Of a DNA stretch of 64,000 nucleotides, positions 1 through 8,018 are shown in pieces. Under the pieces are notes generated by a model, which made no database searches, had not been told where the DNA came from, and was given only the letters and a program-made list of their open reading frames with translations. The stretch lies in NCBI RefSeq assembly GCF_023074075.1, contig NZ_JADPKT010000070.1, positions 186,001 to 250,000 of the forward strand, read 5' to 3'. Each line of letters begins with the position of its first letter. Position 1 is the first letter of the stretch. Source of the stretch: Bradyrhizobium sp. 138. GTDB lineage: Bacteria; Pseudomonadota; Alphaproteobacteria; Rhizobiales; Xanthobacteraceae. Position numbers and translations under genes: made by a program.

Positions 1-498
1 GTCGGCTTCGGCCGCGGCAAGCTGCGCCTTGGCGGTGTCCGATGCGGCCTTCGCCTGCTCGTAGCGTTGCTTGGAGGTCCATCCGTCGTTCACCAGATTG
101 GCGTAGCGTTTCTCGTCGGCGTCGGTCTGAACGACAAGAGCGCGCGCAGCGGCCACCGCATTGCGCTTCGCTGTGACCGCGAGGCGCAGGTCGGTTTCGT
201 CGATCCGCATCAAGGGCTGGCCGGATTTGACTTGCTCACCGACATTGACGAGCCGTTCGACGATCTTGCCGGCGACGCGAAAGCCGAGATTGCTTTCCAC
301 GCGCGCGCCGATCGTCCCGGTGAAACCGCGTTCGGATCCACCGACCGGCGCGGCCGTCACGAGACGGACCATTGGGGCCTCCTGCCGGGGGTCACCGACC
401 GCGGAGGCTTCTCGGGGCGGGATGCCGAGCGCAACGAAGGTCGCCACGCCTGCCGGGACCAAAATACCGGCCAAAACCGCAAAACCCCGCATCTTCAT
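1..498 (-). CDS. RND efflux periplasmic adaptor (HlyD/MFP family), partial
   Basis: Membrane-fusion subunit that would link an inner-membrane RND pump to an outer-membrane channel. Only the N-terminal 166 residues are present; the gene runs off the left edge. Reading leftward from the ATG at 498 there is a hydrophobic segment at about residues 5-24 (signal or anchor), then a barrel-sandwich half with the family run GFRVAGKIVERLVNVGEQV and a following 'G-Q-P-L-M-R-I-D', then the start of an Ala/Lys/Gln-rich helical hairpin. A purine-rich stretch (cgggagac) precedes the start. It is divergent from the TetR gene at 735 across two operator-like repeats, so local repression by that protein is likely. 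The family is clear; the exported compound is unknown. Confidence 0.85.
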   Translation of the reverse strand, partial: MKMRGFAVLAGILVPAGVATFVALGIPPREASAVGDPRQEAPMVRLVTAAPVGGSERGFTGTIGARVESNLGFRVAGKIVERLVNVGEQVKSGQPLMRIDETDLRLAVTAKRNAVAAARALVVQTDADEKRYANLVNDGWTSKQRYEQAKAASDTAKAQLAAAEAD

Positions 499-514
499 TG
501 TCAGTCTCCCGAGT

Positions 515-565
515 TTAGATTTCATACGAACTCTATATTCAGATTAGATGTCGAACGCAATCTAA
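515..565. promoter_or_regulatory. Operator-like repeat, adaptor-gene promoter
   Basis: A 51-bp element beginning TTAGATT and ending AATCTAA. Its two arms share a half-site of the form TTAGATT-N3-TTCG (or a close variant). An inverted copy lies at 668-719. It sits just upstream of the adaptor start at 498, where a TetR repressor would be expected to act. The repeats are visible in the sequence; binding by the adjacent TetR is inference. Confidence 0.6.
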
Positions 566-667
566 AAGTGGAGAGAGGCAACGAAATTGTGATTCAGGCA
601 CCAGGATAGGTATCGAGGTGGGGTAAAGGCGCTGCCATTTAAGGAATTCCGCCTCGGAGACCTCTTG

Positions 668-719
668 TTAGATTGCGTTCGGCTTCTATTTGTCCTAATA
701 GAGTTCGAATGAAATCTAA
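668..719. promoter_or_regulatory. Operator-like repeat, tetR promoter
   Basis: A 52-bp element, TTAGATTGCGTTCG at one end and CGAATGAAATCTAA at the other. It is the inverted counterpart of 515-565 and ends 15 bp before the TetR start codon. Each divergent promoter therefore carries one copy, as expected for an autoregulated TetR/efflux pair. Confidence 0.6.
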
Positions 720-734
720 ACTTGGAGAGAGCCG

Positions 735-1313
735 ATGCGAGTCAGTCGCGTTCAGGCCGCGGAAAACCGCCAAACCGTAATCAATGTGGCAAGTCGCCTC
801 TTCAGGGAGCGCGGCTTTGACGGCATCGGGCTCAAGGATCTGATGGAGGGGGCCGGGCTCACCCAAGGCGCCTTCTACAAGCAATTCGCGTCAAAAGAGG
901 ATTTGGCGGTCGAGGCGTCCAGGCGCGCATTGGAGAGCGCGTCCGGCCGATGGGCGGACGCGGCCGCTCAGAATCCTGACGATCCGCTTGGCGCGGTGAT
1001 CGGATTTTATCTCAGTGGCGACCATCGCGGAGAAAAGATGGACGGCTGCCCGATCGTGGCGCTCGGCTCAGATGCCGCCCGACAGGGCCCCGACGTGAAG
1101 GCGGAATTCGAAGCGGGAATCAAGGCGCATCTCGACGTGCTCGGCCGCTTCATCGCCGGAGCCGGCGACGAGGCCTCCCGCGGCAAGGCCATGGCCATTC
1201 TCGCAACGATGGTCGGCGCGGTGACGCTCTCGCGCGTTGTCAACGACCCCGATCTGGCTCAGGCACTTTTGGATGCCGCGACCGAACAGGTTCGCGACGC
1301 CGCTGCCGCTTGA
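735..1313 (+). CDS. TetR/AcrR family transcriptional regulator
   Basis: 192-residue one-component repressor. Residues about 8-55 form the TetR winged-HTH, including the recognition-helix region LTQGAFYKQFASKEDLA. The remaining helical part is the ligand-binding and dimer domain; it contains a Cys in 'MDGCPIVALGSDAA', a motif common in TetR proteins that regulate reductase or efflux genes. The ATG at 735 follows a ggagag ribosome site. Divergent from the RND adaptor gene and upstream of an SDR gene, it is the likely regulator of both through the TTAGATT repeats. Ligand unknown. Confidence 0.9.
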   Translation: MRVSRVQAAENRQTVINVASRLFRERGFDGIGLKDLMEGAGLTQGAFYKQFASKEDLAVEASRRALESASGRWADAAAQNPDDPLGAVIGFYLSGDHRGEKMDGCPIVALGSDAARQGPDVKAEFEAGIKAHLDVLGRFIAGAGDEASRGKAMAILATMVGAVTLSRVVNDPDLAQALLDAATEQVRDAAAA

Positions 1314-1387
1314 AGGGATGAGCCGGTGTTCTGATTGAGAATGTCGCCGAGCCCCTTTCGCTGATCAAATAGATGAGGACGAGAACG

Positions 1388-2188
1388 ATGTCGAAAGCAG
1401 CAATGAACAGCTTCGCCGGAAAATGGGCTCTGATCACGGGGGCCTCGAGCGGCTTCGGCCTTGAATTCGCAGATCTGCTGGCGGCGCAGAAAGTCAATCT
1501 CGTATTGGCGGCCCGACGGCAGGAGCCCATGGAAAAGCTTGCCTCCGATCTCCGCCGCAAATACGGGGTGGAGGTGCTGGTCGAAGCCATTGATCTTGCC
1601 GCGCCGGGCGCGGCCAGCCGCCTGAAAAGCAGTCTCGACGCGAGGTCGGTGGCGATCGACATCTTACTGAACAATGCCGGATACGGTTTGCACGGCGATT
1701 TCCTGGACACGCCGATCGAGCAGACCGCGAACATGATCCAGCTCAACATCACGGCGGTCACAGAGCTGACCTATCTTTTCGGCCGCGACATGGCTAAGCG
1801 GCGAAGTGGACATATCCTTCTCATCGCCAGCCTCCTGGCCTTCCAAGCCGTTCCCAGCTATGCGGCCTATGCGGCGACCAAGGCTTATGTACTGGCCTTT
1901 GGCGAGGCCCTGCACGAAGAACTCCGCCCGCATGGCGTGGTCGTGACCAGTCTCTGCCCCGGGCACACCGCGACGGGATTCGATGCGGTTGCCGGCGCAA
2001 CCGCTTCAAGCTTGCTGAGCCTCCTCACCATGAAGCCGCGTCCGGTCGCCGAGACCGGTATTCGGGCGCTCTCGCAAGGGAAGGCCATGGTGATCCCAGG
2101 CATGGCGAACAACATGGCTGCCTTTTCAAATCGTCTGACGCCGCGGTCAATGCAAAGGGCCACGATGAAAAGAATCATGGACGCTTGA
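1388..2188 (+). CDS. SDR family oxidoreductase
   Basis: Classical short-chain dehydrogenase of about 266 residues using NAD(P). Visible motifs are the dinucleotide loop TGASSGFG near the N-terminus, NNAGYG, and the catalytic YAATK. The ATG at 1388 is preferred because a gaggacgag ribosome site precedes it; an in-frame ATG at 1373 has none and would add five residues. The gene follows the TetR gene by about 75 bp and may be co-transcribed with it. Substrate is not predictable. Confidence 0.85.
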   Translation: MSKAAMNSFAGKWALITGASSGFGLEFADLLAAQKVNLVLAARRQEPMEKLASDLRRKYGVEVLVEAIDLAAPGAASRLKSSLDARSVAIDILLNNAGYGLHGDFLDTPIEQTANMIQLNITAVTELTYLFGRDMAKRRSGHILLIASLLAFQAVPSYAAYAATKAYVLAFGEALHEELRPHGVVVTSLCPGHTATGFDAVAGATASSLLSLLTMKPRPVAETGIRALSQGKAMVIPGMANNMAAFSNRLTPRSMQRATMKRIMDA

Positions 2189-2369
2189 AAAAGCGTAGGC
2201 CTCTCGAGAAACCCCTCGCCTGATATCTGCGGCAGCGCATCCATGAACGGCGAGAGCGGACGCCGTTAATCCGGCAACGGCAATTGTCGCGATTTAACTT
2301 TTCAGCACGTCGCAGAGCTCCGACGTGCCGAGACACCGACTCGAACTTGAATGATGATCATAATATAAA

Positions 2370-2384
2370 GCCCGACTTTCGGGC
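2370..2384 (+). other. Small hairpin before the dehydrogenase ribosome site
   Basis: GCCCGA-ctt-TCGGGC, a perfect 6-bp stem with a 3-base loop, ending 8 bases before the ribosome site gggagga of the next gene. It could be a weak terminator for upstream transcripts or an mRNA 5' structure. There is no T-tract, so the role is uncertain. Confidence 0.3.
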
Positions 2385-2402
2385 GTCCAATGGGAGGAAG
2401 AC

Positions 2403-3563
2403 ATGCGCAGGACCGGTGTCCATAACTTTCCGGCAATCGACCGGGTCATCTATGGCAAAGCCGCCTCTGAAGCTGTTCGCGAAGAGGCGGAACGACTTGA
2501 CGCAAAGCGTGTCTTCCTGATCGCCAGTCGAACCCTGAACTCCAAGACCGACGAGATCGAGAAAATCCGTCGCGCGCTCGGCGACAAACATGCAACGACC
2601 TTCGACGGCATTGCGCAGCACACGACGCGCAAGCAGGCCGCCGAGGTTGCCCTTCATGCAAAGGAGGCACGAGCCGATCTCGTCGTGGCCGTCGGCGGAG
2701 GGTCTGCCGTCGACCTCGCCAAGATCGTCATCATGGCGATGGAGCACGATATCCGCGATGAAGCGGGCTTCGATCCCTTCCCGATGGGGCCGGGCGTGAG
2801 CCAATCGCCCCTCCGCTCGCCGGCAGTGCGGCAAATCGCGGTTCCGTCGACGCTGAATGGCGGTGAATACAATGCCGCAGCGCTCGTCACCGACGAGCGC
2901 CAGAAGCTGAAGCAGATCTTCTTTCACCCCCAGATGATGCCGGTGGCCATCATTCTCGATCCCGCCATCACCCTTCATACGCCGACAAAGCTCTGGATGG
3001 GATCCGGCACGCGCTCGATGGATCATGGCATCGAAGCCTTGTGCTCGCCGGCCGGCACTCCCTTGGCCGACGAAGTCGTCCTGGCGGGCATCCGCACGTT
3101 GCGCGAGGGAATGCTCCAGACCTTGCAACAACCTGATGATCTCGAGGCACGCCGATTGTCACAATACGGCTCATGGCTCGCCTCGTACGGGCTGCAGGCC
3201 CGCGTCCCCATGGGCGCAAGTCACGGCATTGGCCATGTGCTTGGCGGAACCTTCGACGTTCCCCACTACTATTGCACGCCTGTCATCATGCCGAGCCTTC
3301 TTCGCTACAATAAGCCGTTCACCGAAGATGCGCAGAAGCGTTTGGCGACGGCTTTGGGCGCTCCGGGCGACGAAGCCGCAGATGCCTTTACGCAATTCAC
3401 CAGGACGCTTGGACTGCCCGGGCGGCTCGCCGACGTCGGCATCGGTGAAGACAAGTTTGACCAGATCAGCAAGATCGCGATCCATCATCGCTTCGTAAAG
3501 GCCAACCCGCGTCCCTTCAAAGACGAAGCCGACATCGTCGATTTGCTGCGAATGGCCGCGTAG
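2403..3563 (+). CDS. Iron-containing alcohol dehydrogenase family, maleylacetate reductase-like
   Basis: 386-residue NAD(P)-dependent dehydrogenase of the Fe-ADH superfamily. The GGGSAVDLAK nucleotide loop is at about 98-107. The C-terminal half carries HVLGGTFDVPH, the signature of the maleylacetate reductase branch. At the position where metal-dependent Fe-ADHs have the ligand Asp four residues before the first His, this protein has Arg204 (TRSMDHGIEA), which also fits the maleylacetate reductase side, where metal ligands are not kept. A strong ribosome site (gggagga) precedes ATG 2403. Next to an epoxide hydrolase-like gene it may act in breakdown of ring-cleavage or hydroxylated products. 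Family firm, substrate unknown. Confidence 0.8.
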   Translation: MRRTGVHNFPAIDRVIYGKAASEAVREEAERLDAKRVFLIASRTLNSKTDEIEKIRRALGDKHATTFDGIAQHTTRKQAAEVALHAKEARADLVVAVGGGSAVDLAKIVIMAMEHDIRDEAGFDPFPMGPGVSQSPLRSPAVRQIAVPSTLNGGEYNAAALVTDERQKLKQIFFHPQMMPVAIILDPAITLHTPTKLWMGSGTRSMDHGIEALCSPAGTPLADEVVLAGIRTLREGMLQTLQQPDDLEARRLSQYGSWLASYGLQARVPMGASHGIGHVLGGTFDVPHYYCTPVIMPSLLRYNKPFTEDAQKRLATALGAPGDEAADAFTQFTRTLGLPGRLADVGIGEDKFDQISKIAIHHRFVKANPRPFKDEADIVDLLRMAA

Positions 3564-3678
3564 CGGCAGCACTGGGAAGGCAACGGAAGCGAGGCGATCC
3601 CGCCTCGCTGGTGGGGACCTCCAAGCCGGGAAGCGCGCGTTCGCTAGTTCAGACGACTTTACGAAGGACACGCCAACC

Positions 3679-4626
3679 ATGATCACCTCTGCTCCAACGG
3701 CCGAGCAACGGCACGCCGATGGTCCCGGGCGTTCGCCGGAGAACTCTCTGGCGAGCGGCCATGTCCGCCAGCGCACGGTTCACGCCAACGGACTCGATTT
3801 CCCGATTCTGGAGGTTGGACATGGTCCCCTCGTGCTCTGCCTGCACGGCTTTCCCGATCATGCGCAGAGCTGGATCCCCTTTCTCGATCGCCTCGCGCAA
3901 GCAGGATATCGGGCGGTGGCGCCGGCGCTCCGCGGATATTGGGTCGGCGGCGCCGCACCGGACGGGTCGTACCGCGCCTCGGCAACAGGTCAGGACGTCC
4001 TGGCGCTCATCGAATCGCTTGGAGCTGAGCAAGCCGTTCTCATCGGCCATGATTTTGGGGCACGCGCAGCCTACGCCGCGGCAAGCCTCGATCCGGAGCG
4101 CGTCCGCAAGCTTGTCGGGCTGGCGGTGCCCTATGGAAAGGGATTGGCATCGGCGTTCGTTGCCGACGGTGATCAGCAGCGACGAAGCTGGTACATGTTC
4201 TTCTTCCAGACACGTCTGGCCGAGCTGGCCGTTCAGCTGAACGACTTTGCATTCCTCGACCGCCTCTGGCGCGAATGGTCGCCGGGATACGTGCAGCCAG
4301 CGCCGGCTCGTTCGGCACTCAACGAGAGTTTTGCCCAGCCCGGCGTCCTCGCGCAGACGCTGGCCTATTATCGGCAGTTGTTCACCCCGCCGTCCGATGC
4401 GGCGGCGCAAGCTCTCGAGGCTCTCGCCAGCCGTCCAATTGCGGTCCCGTCGCTCTATATGCATGGGGCAGACGACGGCTGCATCTCCGCCCAGCTTAGC
4501 GAAGGCATGGAGGCGGCGTTCACCAATGGTCTCGAGCGTGTCGTGATGCCTGGAGTCGGGCACTTTCTCCATCTTGAACAACCCGACGCCGTCTTCGACC
4601 ACATCCTCCGCTTCATAAGAATCTAA
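3679..4626 (+). CDS. Alpha/beta hydrolase, epoxide hydrolase-like
   Basis: 315-residue alpha/beta-hydrolase. The oxyanion motif HGFPDH is at residues 56-61. The nucleophile elbow GHDFGA puts Asp125 in the nucleophile position, as in epoxide hydrolases and haloalkane dehalogenases rather than Ser esterases. An acidic position in 'MHGADD' and the catalytic His in GVGHFLH near residue 294 complete a triad. A ribosome site aagga precedes ATG 3679. It lies between the Fe-ADH-like and NmrA-like genes on the same strand. An epoxide or haloalkyl substrate is inferred from the Asp nucleophile. Confidence 0.82.
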   Translation: MITSAPTAEQRHADGPGRSPENSLASGHVRQRTVHANGLDFPILEVGHGPLVLCLHGFPDHAQSWIPFLDRLAQAGYRAVAPALRGYWVGGAAPDGSYRASATGQDVLALIESLGAEQAVLIGHDFGARAAYAAASLDPERVRKLVGLAVPYGKGLASAFVADGDQQRRSWYMFFFQTRLAELAVQLNDFAFLDRLWREWSPGYVQPAPARSALNESFAQPGVLAQTLAYYRQLFTPPSDAAAQALEALASRPIAVPSLYMHGADDGCISAQLSEGMEAAFTNGLERVVMPGVGHFLHLEQPDAVFDHILRFIRI

Positions 4627-4702
4627 CTGTTCTTGCGCACCGCTTTGCGAGGATCGGACCCGCCCAGGAACCACTCGGCCACTCAGCCAAAAGGACAAAT
4701 CG

Positions 4703-5686
4703 ATGTCGAAGCGGCCCCCAATATTGATCACCGGCGCCGGTGGCGAGGTTGGCTCCATCAGCAGGACGATGATCAAGATGCTGCTCTCGCAGCAATATCC
4801 AGTGCGCGCCTTCGTGAGGCGGGACGACGAGCGGGCTGAGGCGCTTCGACAGGCCGGCGCCGAAATATTCGTCGGTGATCTCCTCAACGTCGCCGATGTC
4901 GCGGCTGCCTTGAAAGGTTGCCGGCGGATCTACTTCAGCATGAGCCTGAACCCCTACTATAGCGACGCAACCATCCTGATGGCTGCCGCTGCGCGTGCGC
5001 AAGGCGCCATCGAAGTTTTCGTGAACATCTCGGAGTTCGAGCAGACCTTCATGACCTTCGACCGAATGACCGCCGAGCGCGAGGCGCGACTAGCCTGGCT
5101 TGGAGGATCTGTCGCCGAATGGTCGCCGCAACAAAGAGCCCATTGGGCGTCGGAGCAGGCGCTGCAATGGTCCGGCCTCCCGGTCGTCAACATCCGCGCA
5201 ACGATGTTCGCCGAGAACCCGATCCTGTCCTGGTTTCCGCTCAAGCCATTGCTGAGCGCGGGCGAACTTCATCTGCCGTTCGGCGCGCAGAAGATTGCGC
5301 CAATCGCCGCCTATGACGTTGCAGAAATCTGCGCGAAGATCCTGATCGACCCGCCTACGCATATATCGATGTCATATGCGCTCACGGGACCGGTCTTGAA
5401 GGACATGCACGGGTTTGCGGAGGATTACGGCGCCGCGCTCGGGCGCAAGATTTCCTACGTGCCCCAGGACCTGGATGCCTGGATCGACACCTACATCAAC
5501 AGTGCTCTGGCAGCTCGCAACCCACACATTGCGGACCACCTGAAAACCATCACCCGACTGGTCGCGGGCGGACGTTATGACGTTGTCAACGACGAGCTCG
5601 AACGATTGCTTGGACGCGCTCCGAAGACGGTCCGATGGGCTCTCGAACAGAATCCGCGCATCCGCCAAGCACTGGAGGGCGCGTGA
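4703..5686 (+). CDS. NmrA-like NAD(P)-binding protein
   Basis: 327-residue atypical SDR of the NmrA/HSCARG type. The N-terminal Rossmann loop is ITGAGGEVGSISR, followed by RAFVRR and a 'CRRIYFSMSLNPYY' segment. It lacks the classical YxxxK pair, as this family usually does. It is paralogous to the gene at 19516-20433 (shared RIYF-S/A-M, WLGGS/HWL-EQAL-WSGLPVV and LTGP segments). It ends the first rightward gene group. Such proteins act as redox sensors or quinone reductases; the specific role is unknown. Confidence 0.8.
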   Translation: MSKRPPILITGAGGEVGSISRTMIKMLLSQQYPVRAFVRRDDERAEALRQAGAEIFVGDLLNVADVAAALKGCRRIYFSMSLNPYYSDATILMAAAARAQGAIEVFVNISEFEQTFMTFDRMTAEREARLAWLGGSVAEWSPQQRAHWASEQALQWSGLPVVNIRATMFAENPILSWFPLKPLLSAGELHLPFGAQKIAPIAAYDVAEICAKILIDPPTHISMSYALTGPVLKDMHGFAEDYGAALGRKISYVPQDLDAWIDTYINSALAARNPHIADHLKTITRLVAGGRYDVVNDELERLLGRAPKTVRWALEQNPRIRQALEGA

Positions 5687-5750
5687 GCGCGGTGACTGCG
5701 GCTCGATCACCACATCAAGCCGGAGCTGCTGCTCACCAGACGCATGAGCC

Positions 5751-5779
5751 GGGGAGCGTCGCTTAAGACGCCGATCCCC
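5751..5779. terminator. Possible bidirectional hairpin between convergent genes
   Basis: GGGGA + GCGTC, a 6-base loop, then GACGC and TCCCC with a 3-base bulge. It lies in the 103-bp gap between two convergent genes. No T-tract is present on either side, so termination is plausible but not shown. Confidence 0.4.
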
Positions 5780-5789
5780 AGCCGTCGCA

Positions 5790-6794
5790 TCACGCGACCT
5801 TCCGCGCGGCTCCGCTGTCGGCGTCAAGGAATCCGGTCAGCCTGCCCCTGATCAGTCGCTCGGCGTCCGCCATGATGCGGTCGATCAGTTCCTTCACGGT
5901 CGGAATGTCGTGAATAAGCCCGACGACCATGCCGCAGCTCCACGCGCCCGCGTCCATGTCGCCCTCGATCATCACCTTGGGATAGACGCCCGCCACCTGG
6001 TCATGGATGTCCTCGATCTTGAGGCTCTTGCCCTTCTCGCGCTCGATCTCGAGCAGGTGCTCGACGCCCTTGTTGTTCAGCACCCGCTCCGTATTCCGGA
6101 GCGCCCGCATGACCAGCCTGGTGTCGAGCTCGTTCGCCGCGACCAGTGCCTTCTTGACGTTGTCATGCACCGGCGCTTCCTTGGTGGCGATGAAGCGCGT
6201 GCCCATGTTCATGCCCGCAGCGCCCATCGCCAGCACCGCAACCAGGCTGCGCGCGTCCGCCATGCCGCCCGAGGCAACGAACGGGATCTTCAGTTCCTCG
6301 GCCGCGCGCGGCAACAGGATCATGTTCGGCATGTCGTCCTCGCCGGGATGGCCGCCGCACTCGAAGCCGTCGACGCTGACGGCATCGCAGCCGATCTGCT
6401 CGGCCTTCAGCGAGTGCCGGACCGACGTGCATTTGTGAATCACCTTGATGCCGCCCGCCTTCAGCGCCGGCATATATTGCTCGGGACTGCGCCCGGCGGT
6501 TTCGACGATCCTGACACCGCCCTCCCTGATGGCCGCGATATATTCCGGATAGGGCGGCGCACTGAAAGTCGGCAGGAACGTGAGGTTCACCCCGAACGGC
6601 TTGTCCGTCATGTCGCGGCAGCGCGCGATCTCCTTGGCCAGCAGTTCCGGCGTTCTCTGCGTCAGGCCCGTGATCAAGCCGAGCCCGCCCGCGTTGGCGA
6701 CGGCCGCCGCCATTTCGGCGAAGCCGACATAGTGCATGCCGCCCTGGATGATCGGGTGCTCGATGCCGAACAGTTCAGTAATCGCTGTCTTCAC
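5790..6794 (-). CDS. Nitronate monooxygenase family FMN oxidoreductase
   Basis: 334-residue FMN-dependent TIM barrel of the 2-nitropropane dioxygenase/nitronate monooxygenase family. Visible are the N-terminal IIQGGMHYVG, the VDGFECGGHPG loop, and the phosphate-binding ASGGMADARS with MGAAGMNMGTRF. The GTG at 6794 is chosen because gggagatc lies just upstream; a longer reading frame to 6860 has no support. It is the last gene of a leftward operon with a thiolase and two acyl-CoA dehydrogenases. Family members in such operons may be flavin reductases or act on CoA esters; true nitronate activity is unproven. Confidence 0.85.
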   Translation of the reverse strand: MKTAITELFGIEHPIIQGGMHYVGFAEMAAAVANAGGLGLITGLTQRTPELLAKEIARCRDMTDKPFGVNLTFLPTFSAPPYPEYIAAIREGGVRIVETAGRSPEQYMPALKAGGIKVIHKCTSVRHSLKAEQIGCDAVSVDGFECGGHPGEDDMPNMILLPRAAEELKIPFVASGGMADARSLVAVLAMGAAGMNMGTRFIATKEAPVHDNVKKALVAANELDTRLVMRALRNTERVLNNKGVEHLLEIEREKGKSLKIEDIHDQVAGVYPKVMIEGDMDAGAWSCGMVVGLIHDIPTVKELIDRIMADAERLIRGRLTGFLDADSGAARKVA

Positions 6795-6816
6795 GAATGA
6801 TCTCCCGCGTTGCCGC

Positions 6817-8004
6817 TCAGTGGGTGATTTCAAACAGACCGGCCGCGCCCATGCCGCCACCGATGCACATGGTCACCACGCCGAATTTCGCCTTGCGCCG
6901 CCGGCCCTCGATCAGGAGATGGCCGGTGAGCCGCGACCCGGTCATGCCGTAGGGATGGCCGATCGCGATCGAGCCGCCGTTGACGTTGAGCTTGTCCGGA
7001 TCGATGCCGAGCTTGTCGCGGCAGTAGATCACCTGCACCGCATAGGCCTCGTTCAGTTCCCAGAGATCGATGTCGTCGATCTTGAGGTTATGGCGCTTGA
7101 GCAGGCGCGGGATCGCGGCGACCGGGCCGACGCCCATCTCGTCCGGCTCGACGCCGGCGGCGACGAAGCCGCGGAAGATGCCGAGCGGCTTGAGGCCCTT
7201 CCTGGCCGCAATCTTGTCGCTCATGATCACGCAGGCTGAGGCGCCGTCCGAAAGCTGGCTGGCATTGCCCGCGCTGATGGTTTTGCCCTCGAACACCGGC
7301 TTGATCTTGGCGAGGCCTTCGGCGGTGGTTTCGGGACGTGGGCCTTCGTCCTTGGTGAGGGTCACCTGCTCGTAGGTGACCTCCTTGGTGTCCTTATTGA
7401 ACAACGCCATCTTGGTCGTGAACGGCACGATCTCGTCATTGAAGCGGCCGGCCTGCAACGCAGCGCCGACGCGGCGTTGGCACTCGAGGCTATATTCGTC
7501 CTGCTTGTCGCGGCCGATCTTGTAGCGCTCGGCGACGACCTCGGCGGTATCGAGCATCGACATGTACATTTCGGGCTTCATCGCCATCAGCTCGTCGTCG
7601 ACGGCGTGAAATTTGTTCATGTGCTCGTTCTGCACGAGGCTGATCGACTCGATGCCGCCGCCGATCGCGACCTCGACGCCATCAAGCATCACCGAGCGCG
7701 CAGCCACCGCGATGGCCTGCAGGCCTGAGGCGCATTGCCGGTCGATGGTGGTGCCGGCGACCGTCACCGGCAGGCCGGCGCGGATCGCGCCCTTGCGCGC
7801 CACGTTCATCACCATGGTGCCCTGCTGCATGGCGCAGCCCATGACCACGTCTTCAACCTCGCCCGGCGCGACGCCGGCGCGCTTCACCGCTTCGGCCATC
7901 ACGTGCCCGGCCAGGGTCGGACCGTCCGTATTGTTGAGCGCGCCGCGGTAGGCTTTGCCGACAGCCGTCCTTGCGGTGGAAACGATGACTGCTTCAGTCG
8001 TCAT
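6817..8004 (-). CDS. Acetyl-CoA C-acyltransferase (thiolase)
   Basis: 395-residue degradative thiolase that cleaves 3-ketoacyl-CoA. The nucleophilic Cys91 is in DRQCASGLQAI, the His is in GHPYGMTG, and the C-terminal Cys is in CIGGGMGAAG. It follows two acyl-CoA dehydrogenase genes by 14 bp, so the operon supplies dehydrogenation and thiolysis of a beta-oxidation spiral. The set resembles the pim (dicarboxylate) operon order of Rhodopseudomonas, with PimB as thiolase; that comparison is from memory of the family. Confidence 0.92.
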   Translation of the reverse strand: MTTEAVIVSTARTAVGKAYRGALNNTDGPTLAGHVMAEAVKRAGVAPGEVEDVVMGCAMQQGTMVMNVARKGAIRAGLPVTVAGTTIDRQCASGLQAIAVAARSVMLDGVEVAIGGGIESISLVQNEHMNKFHAVDDELMAMKPEMYMSMLDTAEVVAERYKIGRDKQDEYSLECQRRVGAALQAGRFNDEIVPFTTKMALFNKDTKEVTYEQVTLTKDEGPRPETTAEGLAKIKPVFEGKTISAGNASQLSDGASACVIMSDKIAARKGLKPLGIFRGFVAAGVEPDEMGVGPVAAIPRLLKRHNLKIDDIDLWELNEAYAVQVIYCRDKLGIDPDKLNVNGGSIAIGHPYGMTGSRLTGHLLIEGRRRKAKFGVVTMCIGGGMGAAGLFEITH

Positions 8005-8018
8005 GCTGGCCTCTCTGC

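Noticed and set aside
2361..2366. -10 promoter element TAATAT before the Fe-ADH gene
   Set aside because: No acceptable -35 element at normal spacing; too weak to annotate.
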